Shown here piece after piece: positions 45,198 through 54,734 of a DNA stretch of 64,000 nt. The stretch's first letter is position 1, and each line of letters begins with the position of its first letter. Source of the DNA: Vandiemenella viatica (lineage: Eukaryota > Arthropoda > Insecta > Orthoptera > Morabidae); the NCBI GenBank assembly GCA_031002005.1, contig CM061921.1, forward strand, positions 123,162,597-123,226,596, given 5' to 3'. The notes beneath the pieces were generated by a model, which made no database searches, was not told the DNA's origin, and saw only the letters and a program-made list of their open reading frames with translations. The position numbers were made by a program, and so were the translations under genes.

Positions 45198-46776
45198 TTT
45201 GCTAATTCAGACACAAAAGACATGTAGTGCAACATTTGGAATGATGGTTTGACTGTATTTTCTTCATTCTACATACTTCACATCTTCATCTGATTTTTAC
45301 AATTTAGGGACAGTGTATACCTCTATTTCCCAATCTTACATCTCTCATTGTGGAATAGTATGACTTGTGTTGTTTGAATGGATGAGGGCTTGGTGAAATA
45401 TATATAAATGACCTTTTCTTCTTACCGATATCCTTCATAGTCATCATACCTTGTGCAAAGGATTTTCTAAAAAAATTTACAGAATTTTTTTCAAATTTCT
45501 GACCATTTATGTTATAGGCATTGTCAAATACAAAATCCAGAATTCCCCAAAACAATCTTTACAATCATGATTTTGGTAATCTTCTGTCAGCATTGCACAA
45601 AGTCATCAGCTGATCAGCAGTATCAACCCCACACATGAAGGTATTGTAGTCCTTGACGACTCCTGAGCACGAAATTGTCGACTTCAATCCAGCTTTTTCT
45701 TTGCATATAACTAGTGTTGTAACAACAGGGTGGCAGGATGGGCAAAATGCTACGGGACCTACTGCCGGAGGTGGCCCCCGATGACCGGCCAGAGAGGCCC
45801 ACTGGTCCAAGATCCACCAGGTCACCAATCCAACATGAGAGACGGTCCATCTGTTGAAGTTGCCATTGACCCCAACCAGTGTAGTGGAGTTTCACCGCTG
45901 CCATGAAAATTTGATACTAAATGTATGACCTTTTTATCCTTCCATTTCAAGTAGCAAATACCTAGGTTTGTAAATTCATTGTCACAATCTCCTCTTTTTA
46001 GTTTTCCATCAGCAGATTGTTAGAAAGCCCCTTGCAGTAGGGTCTGATTCTCCCACAAACAAAAGTTGTTTCATTTTTTTAATAATGAAAAAAATAATGA
46101 TAATACTAGATAACATCATCATTGCTCCATTTTTTTCTGTCAATTCTAAGACCTCTCTTTGACCTAATGAGTAATCTGAGAACATTCCAGTCATTTCTTC
46201 ATTTTTTCCTTGATAAATTATAAACTTCTAAGAGAAGAGCTGATAAATTATGAACTTCTAAGAGAAGAGCTTCAATCAGAGCGTATTTCATAAAAATATC
46301 CATTTAAAAATATCTAAAACAATGATAAAACCAATTGTATCCTTGCTAAATCTATTGACCAATAATTTGTATAAAACTACCCAGAACTCCCTGACGGTAC
46401 TTATAAGTCCATGTTGGTTTTTCTAGATTATTTAATAAAGAAACTAGAAAAACATATTTTATAGGTAAAAAATATGTGGTTAAATGTTCAAACTAAAAAA
46501 GTAATAGCAGAAATTGACACTTACCAAGTAAATTATCATCTAAAAATTCATTGTAATGTACCACTTGTTACTTTGGTCAGTATGCTGTCAAGCCCCAACT
46601 TAGAAAATTAATTTCTCGCCAATTTGATGCAGAATATAAAAATAAATATTGTCATTGTCTGACTTAATCATACAACAATACATCAACAGGCTTAACAATG
46701 CAGTGGACTCTGGTATTGTCGAATTATATGGTGGTAAATACAGTGGTACTTATAAGTACCTTCAGGGAGGAAAGGG
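44921..46776 (-). mobile_element. piggyBac element with TTAA target duplication
   Basis: TTAA flanks both ends (44917-44920 and 46777-46780). Terminal repeats: CCATTTCCTACC on the left and, reversed, CCCTTTCCTCCC on the right. A 16-bp palindrome GGTACTTATAAGTACC lies near each end (45056-45071 and 46745-46760), with a 15-base variant at 46396. The length is 1856 bp, shorter than usual autonomous piggyBacs. It is inserted in the RT region of the family A copy. Confidence 0.92.
45250..46194 (-). pseudogene. piggyBac (PGBD-like) transposase relic
   Basis: Minus-strand blocks in order: MTGMFSDYSLGQREVLELTE (46194), FVGESDPTARGFLT, then DNEFTNLGICYLKWKDKKVI and HLVSNFHG (about 45980-45905). A GC-rich intrusion follows, then STISCSGVVKDYNTFMCGVD and TADQLMTLCNADR (about 45690-45600), FWGILDFVFDNAYNI (45553) and a FRKSFAQGM block. 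A Cys-rich end reads CEVCRMKK..SNHHSKC..C..C (about 45285-45215), the zinc-finger tail of the family. This DDE_Tnp_1_7-type transposase excises and inserts at TTAA. Stops, shifts and the loss of the N-terminal half make it dead. Confidence 0.85.
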
Positions 46777-47245
46777 TTAATCTTTCCATTAATTTACCTA
46801 CCACTGATGTCAAGGCGATTGGCCTATAGTTTTAAACCCTGTTTGTCATCCCTCCTTTATGGACTGGTACTACTATCACACTTTTCCAGTCATCCTACTG
46901 TCATTAAAACATCTGTAGTAATATTATCAACACCAGCCCCTTTATGCTTTTTTAGATTCCTTCATGATATTGTCATATTTAATTTCAAATTTTCTAATCT
47001 GCTCGTCTCCAACTGTGTGGATAGGCTTGTTTCCAGATATAAAACCTGAATTATTGCCCTAATGGACTCACTGTACCAGTTACTCAATAAGTTTGCCTTT
47101 TTTAAATCATCCATTACTTCTTCCCCATCCTTATCTGAGTACCCTCTCTTCCCCTCAGTTTCCTGATATAGCTATACAAATTTCTAGATGCCTCAGTCAG
47201 ACGTCCCCCTGCACCAATAATATTATTCATAAACTCATTTTTAGC

Positions 47246-48232
47246 CAGTTTTTTTGACACTAATAACAAACAGTAATCTGGAATTGAATGTCAATGAAGT
47301 AATTAGTCAGGTAGAAAACTAGTTGAAGACAAGCTCATCAATATTTAATTTTGATGAAACATATTACATTCAGTTTTAATCAAAAAATTATGTACAACAA
47401 GATTTACATATAAACTATAAAACCAAAATTATCTAGGAAACAAAGATTAGAAAAGTCCTTGGCATTCAAACAGATGAGAAACTCAGTAGTTAAGAACATA
47501 TCTTTTACTTCTAGAGAAGTTAAATAATAAACAAAATTTCCTTAACAGCAGATCTAGAAATAATGAAACAGCATATTCGATTTGTTTTAATTCAGTAATG
47601 TTGTATGGCATCATTTTTTGGAGAAACTCTTCACAAAGTAAAACAGTTTTCATAGCACAGAAAATTGCTATTAGGGTGCTATCTATGTAGGGTAAAGCCA
47701 GAAACTTCTTGCATAAAATTCTTTATAAAGCTCAACATTCATACAATAACTTCTCAGTATATATATTCTCTCATGTGCTTCATCATAGAACATTTTAACT
47801 TGTTCACATCAAATTTAGAGGTACATGGTTTCAGTACAGGAAACAAAAATAACTTGTATAAATCACAAATGTCAATGGCATTAGTACAAAGAGGAATTAA
47901 TTATTTTGTGACCCATCTGTTTAATAAACTTCCTAAATGTATAAAATAGTCTGCAGATAGTAAATACATATTTATAGAAAAGCTGAGTGGTTATCTTACT
48001 GGCTACACCTTCTGCTCCATTCAAGAATTTTTACGAAAGTATTAATTTTGCCTACTATGACTTCTGCAGAATTCAGTTGCAGAAATTAAATTTTATTTTT
48101 GCCTTTATAATATTTTATATTTTTTTCACTACGATTATTATTCATGTGGTATGGGTATATATTAGCCATGACATGTTCAACATCCCAGAGGTACTTCGTG
48201 AGCAGGAATCTATGGATCAAGAGCAGTAAACT
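47246..48232 (+). pseudogene. non-LTR element H, 3' domain and end (piece 3)
   Basis: After family A the + strand resumes with LGIQTDEKLSS-like text (47460), LLLEKLNNKQNFLNSRSRNN, SVMLYGIIFWRNSSQSKTVF, IAQKIAIRVLSM and, in the last frame, LFTSNLEVHGFSTGNKNNLY then LVQRGINYFVTHLFNKLPKC. This is the standard end of CR1/Jockey-like polyproteins. The 3' non-coding sequence 'ttcaacatcccagaggtacttcgtgagcagg' resembles the terminal part of such elements. With pieces at 38950 and 42060 it forms one old copy, split twice. Confidence 0.75.
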
Positions 48233-49189
48233 GCGCAGAAACTCTAGCATAAACATGGAATATCAACAAATAAGAAGATGATTCAGGTTATTAAGTAAAC
48301 AGAAGGAAAAGAATAAAAGTTTTCTGCAATTCCCTGGTGGGAGAGGAATTCCTTGTAGATCTTTAGAGTAAATTTGTTTCCATAACATTTGGTAATAAAT
48401 TTTTTTCTCTTTTTTTATCATAAATTATTTATGTTTTTACTAGTACATAAAAACAAATTTAAAAAATAACCAAATTATACTTCATATTGTATATTTGGTA
48501 TCGCAAATTATGGATTAAATTAAGAATTGCATCTCTGATTAATAGGTAACAATACTGGATAGCCTTTCTCTTCTTCAACTGTTTCTTCCCAAAGCTTAAC
48601 TAGAAGCATTTCAGTGCTACATTTTTCTTCTGCTTCACATTTCAGGAGTTCAGGACGAAGTTCAGTAAAATTAAGCTTCTGTTTAATATTTTCTTCACCA
48701 CTGGTCATTTCAGAGCTATCAGATCACTGTTTTCTGTGTAGCTACTGCTTTTTTCTCTTTTATGTTTATGTTTACTCAATTTTTTTCTTCAGTTTGTGTT
48801 TTCTCTTTTCTTTACAATTCTTGTGTTTTTCCAAAGACTTCTTACAATCATTATAAGTTTGTTTTTCTGCAAAAGTACTACCAATGGAAGAACTTGTCAC
48901 GCTCTTTTTTGCCAAATGTGTCACCTCCTCACAGCCCAAATATTTTCTGATTTCTTCAACGGATCAGGTAACAGATTTTCAGATGCTACCACTTCACTTG
49001 AACTATCTAATAAATAGGTACTATTTCGTGTTGGTATTTTTTCATACCATAGTAACTTCCCAGTGGCCTCTACGATGCCTTGTCCAAAATATGAGGACAA
49101 ATCAAAAAGAAAGTTACACTTCCAAGTTATGGCCATATGTGAAACCACCTATACATAGACAACATGGCTATGACAACATACAATGTAAG
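48233..49189. other. no feature recognised
   Basis: Minus frames at 48520-48708 and 48921-49148 are open. The second overlaps probable mariner terminal sequence and is not a gene. The first (TELRPELLKCEAEEK, acidic) is unrecognised. Confidence 0.4.
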
Positions 49190-49440
49190 TATAATGTTTT
49201 CCACTTAGTCTCCAAGAGACTGTAAATATTTCTAAGAACAGTCAGCCAACGTTTTGATTCGGGATGTGTAGAAATCACCTCCAGCGCTATTTAACCACCT
49301 GAAAACAGCTGCTTTCACCTCCTAATCATGGTGATGTATATTACTGCAGAACATAATCAGTTACGAATATGATCGGGGAGCTGGGCTAAGAGTCACTGGA
49401 ATACAGATGTTCTATCTGCCATAATTCTCGAATTTCACAT
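49190..49440 (-). pseudogene. mariner transposase, C-terminal fragment
   Basis: On the minus strand: a degraded SPDLAPSDY position (text LSPAPRSYS near 49400), then EVKAAVFRWLNSAGGDFYTS, RIKTLADCS and KYLQSLGD before a stop near 49224. This is the C-terminal pattern of mariner transposases (EEV..AV..WL......DFY..GI..L..R..KCL...GDY). Downstream, 'aagtgtaactttctttttgatttgtcc' (about 49130-49100) may be the terminal repeat. The rest of the gene is missing. Confidence 0.65.
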
Positions 49441-50185
49441 TTAAATACCTCTCCTTGATGCAAAAGTGTTTGTGGATAATGTTAGCTTCCCCGTGATGAT
49501 GGAATGTATAAATCTTTTGAAAACTAAAAGTTGTTAGCATAATGTTGTTCCTTTGCTTTTTAGAAATTTACTAATGTGGAAGCCATTGCTACGAAATTGA
49601 ATACTCTACCACATAATCACATTTTCTTCTTATCATAAAATCCCTCTATTCCTTCTCCATTCGCAACTAAGGCGGTAGGTCCGTCATAAATTATTTATTT
49701 CTTATTTACTTATCTCTGTAAACATGTTTTTTTCCTTTCGTTATGCCAACTGTCAACTAATAAGCGAAACCTGAAGATTACTGCCTTCTGCTTTTATTTT
49801 ATTACCGAATAATATCCTCGTTTCGCATCTCTTTCAACCATATTTAACCTGATTTTATTGTTATCTATTCCGCTACCTGGACGATATCCAGTCTGAAACC
49901 ATATTTTATTTATTAAAAAATTATATATTCATCGTGTAGTGCTTCATCTTCGATTTACCATCAGATGTGTATTTACGTTGCAATACAGCTTTCTTTTTTG
50001 TTGTATTTTCTACGGAAATTTTAGAAAGTGGAAATGTTAAATGCTCTACTGTTGCAGTTTTTACTCTCTCTCTGATGATCCATTTAAACTTTGCTAGCCC
50101 TTCGCGCATTCGCCATACTGGCTCTCGTATTGTACATCTTCCGACTCTACTTACAAAAGTGCACAACTTTTCAATGGTTTGTGAG
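49441..50185. other. no feature recognised
   Basis: AT-rich sequence. Two long overlapping frames on opposite strands near 49921-50311 run into the tRNA-like element and have no family signature. Confidence 0.45.
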
Positions 50186-50530
50186 CGGACTGGTGTCTCA
50201 GTGGTTAAGGCGTCTGACGGGCTGAAAGACCCCCGGTTCGAATCCTTGTCTTGGTGGGAATTTTCAAGGGCACTTAACCCGACCTTCACTTCATGCATAT
50301 ATACTGTGTAATATCAAGTGCCAGGGGCGCGACTGTGTGGGTGCTGGCGGGCTCTCACGAGACGTAAATAGTGGGTGCGGAGCACCCATGAACGTAGACA
50401 TCAATATCAATCGATAGTCGACTTCGAGCGATACCTACATCACGCCTCGACGGGATCGCACTTGCTTGTGCGTCATGCCCTGGGGGTAAGTAACACTCCT
50501 TCCTAGTCAAGTAAATAAAGCACGTGCTTT
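50186..50530 (+). mobile_element. second tRNA-derived SINE-like element
   Basis: The head has an A-box-like GTCTCAGTGGTTAAGGCG (50194-50211) and B box GGTTCGAATCC (50235-50245). The body is GC-richer than its surroundings ('gtgccaggggcgcgac', 'ggtgcggagcaccca', 'tcgacgggatcgcac'). It differs from the main SINE family after the head. No duplicate copy or target duplication was found in this window, so it might instead be a tRNA pseudogene with unrelated flanking sequence. Confidence 0.55.
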
Positions 50531-50607
50531 GAGAGCGTGCTGCGCTTATTGTTTATTTCGGAAAATCATTAGTTTCAGTAGATAAATTCGTCCTTTGAAA
50601 ACGTAAT

Positions 50608-51470
50608 ATGCCAACTCCTGAAGAACCTTCCGCTAGTAGTTCTTCTCAACTTAGTACAGCTCAACAAATCCAACCAGAGCATGTTATTCCTGAAAATTCA
50701 GTTGAAGAGAAGAAAAGGCCCAATTCACAGAGTAAATGGCCGACAATTATTCCTTGGTTGTCAAATAATGAAGATATAATGTGTTTTCTCAAATCTGTAA
50801 AGAAACAATGTCTAGTGGTGTTTCTGCGCCGAAAACATCATAAAGAGATAAAGGTGGTTTTTCATCATGAAAAAACAGGATTTTTTTTATTTTTTTTTTA
50901 TGGTTGTCACATGATATTACTAACGAAAAAATACTGATATTTCCAATAATGAACAATTCTTATTTTGCTTCAATTCCATGGACTCAGAGTAATACATGAA
51001 ACTTTTATCGGTCTCTATGAAATGGTATCAACAGTATCTGTCAAAATTTGTTTGAAATTTTGAATGACTTACGGTACTAAGAAGATTCGACGTAAATATC
51101 AAGATCTGTAGTGCTCTATACACAGATAGTGCTTCTAATGTTGGATCGCATTCTGGTCTTCAGTCGAGGGTTAGCAAGTACAATTCATGTGAATTGCATC
51201 GCCCACCTGGTTGTTCAAGACACAATGAAAGTAGTACATGCAATAAGTTTTTATTTTTTTAGTATTTGTAAGAGAATGTATTGTCAGCGAAACGAAGGAT
51301 TGTTTTGAATTACTACAGGCAGCTGGTTATGCTGAAATCTTTCTTAGGGGCCGTTTTGACCAATAAAAGAATGAATGATCACATGGTAGTGAACATAAAC
51401 AGAGAAATAGTGGATGATTTGGACCTACTATAAATTACTGATACATTTATAAACAGAGCTGTAGTTTGAC
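50608..51470 (+). pseudogene. hAT transposase relic
   Basis: ATG at 50608 opens MPTPEEPSASSSSQLST and KWPTIIPWLSNNEDIMCF; a shifted frame continues 'tgtaaagaaacaatg' (CKEAM), a TTF/BED-like N-terminus. At about 51115-51250 the core appears in two frames: YTDSASNVGSHSGLQSRVSK and VNCIAHLVVQDTMKVVHAIS. These match the 'D.ASN..G.H.GLQ.R' and 'HC.AH.LNLV..D' blocks of hAT transposases. A C-terminal block VLTNKRMNDHMVVNINREIV is at 51350. Large parts in between are missing. No termini were found. Confidence 0.7.
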
Positions 51471-53211
51471 AAAATAAGTTTTCATTGAAAAAATTTATAT
51501 CATTATATAAATTCTGAATGTAGTTTCTTAAAAAGTTTATTAACGTTGATTTGTTGATCATACAATTCGTAGTAAAACTGTGTAAATTAAGTAGGTACTA
51601 ATACATACCTCCAGCTAATAAAAATTATTTTACATACTGTTGATATAATTTCATTTTTATTATGATAAGTATCCCTTCTGTACAGTTCTGTTTAGCATTT
51701 TTACCAGTCTTTTTTCGTTCTCTTCTGTGTACTAATTACTATCTGACATAATAGCGATCCTTGCGGACACAAATGCAATAGTAAAATCCTGACTTTAAAT
51801 AGGAATACACAAATCATTAGTTATCTATCTATGATTATTATAAACCTGAAAATCTTTAAGTGTGTTACTCATTCACGTTAAAAAGGACGAACCCATTTTA
51901 ATGAAGTTTAGTGTATATTTTGGTATGTAACATAATTTAAGAAATGCAGAGTCTTTCTTTCTTAGTCCGTCTGCTAGCTTATAACTTGAAATCTACTGGA
52001 CGGATTTGTATATGTAAGACTATCTAGTGTCTGCGACTTTGTTCATGTTTGTTAAGAATTTTGAAGGTTTTATTTGATTTGCACGGAACCTTAAATACTT
52101 CCGGAATAAAAACTAGTGTAAGTTACTTCCTGCCAAATGAGCAATCCGCCAATGAAAGTCCAGTCATGAATGGTTTAAGCACTGCCAGTTACAAATGAGC
52201 ACGAGTACCCACGACGTCAAGTACGCCAGTACGCTTCCGCAATTCCGATTCCACGTTAAAACTGTAGGATTGCCGGGTTAGGTTAAGGTGGAATACGTAG
52301 TCACCAGGTCATTACGACCACACGGAATTATTAATATTTTAATGATTCCCATGTTAATTGTAGGAATGTTTATGGTTTACGCAATGATCATCCTCTAGTA
52401 CCCATAGTTTCACCATCGTTCATGCCCGTAGATGTTCAAAACTGTCGAAAAAATGGGGGGAGGGGGATGATTTGTCAACAAAAGGTATATTATGTTTTCG
52501 TAACTACAAATACTAATTCAGGCTCTTGCTAGCGATAAACAAGCATTCTGAAAACAATGACACGCACTTATGTCACTGTCACGTTTTTATGTGCATAATT
52601 ATACAATTCGAAAAACGGTTACAGTTTTAACTTGTATGTTCAGAAAATAGTCCAGTCTGCATCGTCTATTATACTTCTTAAATAGTTCGACGTCGGGTGA
52701 GCCCTAGAAGGATCTTAGTGTATCGTGATTTTGATTGGAGCCATACAATCAAGGTATATTTCTTCACGCACTAGTTTATGTATCACAATCAGTGACAAAA
52801 TTAGAAACTTGTTTATGTTATTACTGAAATAAGTCCACGATCACCAGAATTCTGAAGTAACTATGGCAAAGCTGTTGGAGGTTTCTGTTCTTACCCAGAA
52901 TAAGACGAATTTCATAAAGTTTACTTTTGTAGCGGTGACCCCTAGTTGCTAGATTTCTCTTGAACTTGTTCAGATTAAAAATTTCCCGTGTTAATCCTAT
53001 TACTTATTCAAGGCTTAAGTTGCTTGTCTAGTTACATTCTTATTATTACATAACCTCTGGGTTTATTATTGAGTCTGCCATTTAATCATTATGATAATTA
53101 AATACAAGTAATTGGATTTATTCCAAAACATTTGCAAGTATTTTTATTTAAATTCACGCTTATATATTATCGCACATCAAGAAGATCAGGCCATTAGAAA
53201 TGAAAGACTGT
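51471..53211. other. no feature recognised
   Basis: About 1.7 kb, AT-rich, with a G-run at about 52456-52467. No transposon or exon pattern. Confidence 0.5.
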
Positions 53212-53283
53212 TGCAGTGTAGTGGTTAAGTTAAGAGACTGTGGGGCTAAAGGTCGTGGGTTCGATTCCAACAAGTCCCTTAAA
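53205..53283 (+). tRNA. tRNA-like sequence, probable pseudogene or SINE head
   Basis: Contains an A-box-like TAGTGGTTAAG (53219-53229) and B box GGTTCGATTCC (about 53258-53268). The outer stem is weak: GACTGTTG pairs imperfectly with CAACAAGTC. A convincing anticodon loop is not seen. It could be a decayed tRNA gene or the head of a SINE. It lies about 190 bp upstream of the gypsy primer-binding-like site. Confidence 0.4.
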
Positions 53284-53471
53284 ATTTTAATTTCTTAACT
53301 TTGCGTAAAGTGTTCTGGAATTTTCTTGTTGTAACTAGTGTTAGTGTTCTAGACTGTTCTTCATTACTGTATAAGCAATTCTCCTTCGTTGCGTTAAAGT
53401 GTGTGTGTTCATCAACGACCCCGCTACGCCCAAGGACTCTGATTGTGGTTTACTACTTGACATTATTCTGG

Positions 53472-53486
53472 TGGAGGCGCCGGGAA
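53472..53486 (+). other. possible primer-binding site of the gypsy element
   Basis: TGGAGGCGCCGGGAA begins with TGG, the complement of the CCA end of a tRNA, and lies about 120 bp before the first gag frame. It matches the expected position of a primer-binding site. The tRNA was not identified. A 5' LTR ending just upstream is expected, but no second LTR is present to confirm it. Confidence 0.4.
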
Positions 53487-53593
53487 GATCCTCGTGACCG
53501 CTAGAATCTACAAAACACCGTGGCCCCAATCAGACCACGAGAGAGCCGCCGCTTACGAGGCGAGAAGCCAGAGTACAAGCTATATTCGACTGA

Positions 53594-54723
53594 GTGGAAG
53601 CTTTCAGAAGGAGAAGAAAAGTAAGTACGACGATGACGCCGACCACCTGCCAGCACATTCGTCATCCAGCAGTATTTTCAGGCGACGACGGCCAAGATCC
53701 GGGCAACTGGCTGAAAGGTTACAGACGTATCGCTAAATTCTACAACTGGGACGATACAGTGTGCCTGGCAATGTATTTTTCTACCTCGAAGGAACTGCCA
53801 AACAATGGTACGAAAACAACTAAGAGAAACTGACTAGCTGGGCAGCATTCCAGAAAGAACTGCAGGGGTGCTTTGGAGATGCACAACGGCAGGGACGCGA
53901 TGCCGAAGAAAATCTAAAGTGTAGAGCGCAGCGCAATGAGGAAACGACACAGTCATACATACAAAGTGTACAAATAGTTGACCCCAAAATGAAGGAAGAA
54001 GATAAAGTAGCACACCTTATGAAAGGCGTAGCCGAGGACATGTACCAAGCGCTGCTTCTGAAGGAAATTTCCACAACAGACGACTTTATTAAGACGATGC
54101 ACCAGAAAAGAATTGAACGAAAGAAGTTTGAAAGATTACCAAACGTCGTATCAATGGCCACAATGGAAGAGGACACAGGTATTAGAGACATTATTCGAAA
54201 AGTAGTGAGAGAGGAAGTTGAAAGGGCGACGGGAATGTATATCGGGCCAAAAACTGAGACTCTTGAGGAAATAATAAGGGAGGAAGTGGAACAAACGCTG
54301 GCGCCCATCTCTTACCGTGCAGCCCCAGCAAAAACTGTTAAACCGCCGAGGCCAAAGATAATTTACGTCACTACGACGAAACGCGAGGATCCTGCAAATG
54401 TTCCCAGGATAACCGACGTCTGGAGAGCGCGGGACAACCAGCCGGTATGTTTTCACTGTGGGCGAACGGGACATGTAGTGCGCTACTGCCGAGAGAGACG
54501 GCAATTATTTAATGATGACCGCGAAAGGAGATTCGAAGCATGTTTCAGCGGCCGAAGACCCCAGGACGACAATGAAGATCAAGACGTAACTTCTGGACGA
54601 TGTAGATCACCGTCGCCGCAGGCTGGCCGCTTGAGAGAACGCTCGCCGACACGCCGATCAAGGTCTCCGTCACCCTTCCGACGCTCCAGCCAGTCTCCTA
54701 GCCGCCGCAACCTGGAAAACTAA
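53594..54723 (+). pseudogene. Ty3/gypsy gag-like protein with zinc knuckle and Arg/Ser-rich tail
   Basis: Two frames. 53594-53790: VFSGDDGQDPGNWLKGYRRI with the N-terminal capsid block KFYNWDDTVCLAM. After a frameshift near 53785 comes YLEGTAKQWYENN, then a stop at 53821. The frame is open from 53824 to 54723: LTSWAAFQKELQGCFGD, a helical MKEEDKVAHLMKGVAEDMYQ region, a charged linker, and one zinc knuckle CFHCGRTGHVVRYC (54450-54491). The C-terminal 40 residues are rich in Arg-Ser and Ser-Pro (RSRSPSPFRRSSQSPSRR). Gag packages retrotransposon RNA in cytoplasmic particles. Broken by one frameshift and one stop, otherwise well kept. Confidence 0.85.
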
Positions 54724-54734
54724 AAGGTGCGACC

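Larger units (their letters stand above)
43640..47245 (-). pseudogene. non-LTR family A, longest copy, split by piggyBac
   Basis: On the minus strand this runs from about 47245 to 43640, with the piggyBac at 44921-46776 removed. The 5' part (47240-46781) has a linker and 'ccagtccataaaggagggatgacaaac' before the RT. After the piggyBac come 'caggacattcgtgtgaatctcag', the AFDRVSHKI block (44740), GRSPTGY-type text, SADHIMLYKRIK (active site altered from FADD) and a clean 176-codon frame (44407-43880). That frame contains KINAKKSQLIRCTDKKLKVD, CIYLGITFDSKLNWAGHIGQ and GGVVWDPHFGYQIQELEGVQ, then RRAARFVSGNYHK. The end is GVRDWNKLPREAMNNLPETL (43800). The 3' tail is an (ATT)n run at about 43644-43660. 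Confidence 0.85.

Noticed and set aside
48921..49148. 75-codon minus frame resembling a small protein
   Set aside because: It overlaps sequence just beyond a mariner C-terminal fragment that looks like that element's terminal region, and has no family signature.
49921..50311. Two overlapping frames of 114 and 125 codons on opposite strands
   Set aside because: Both run into the tRNA-derived element and contain no conserved motif. At most one could be real and neither is supported.
53205..53283. Functional tRNA gene
   Set aside because: The acceptor stem and anticodon arm pair poorly. It is listed only as tRNA-like with low confidence.
53200..53480. Possible 5' LTR of the gypsy element
   Set aside because: No second LTR is present for comparison and no clear TG...CA ends were seen, so I list only the primer-binding-like site.
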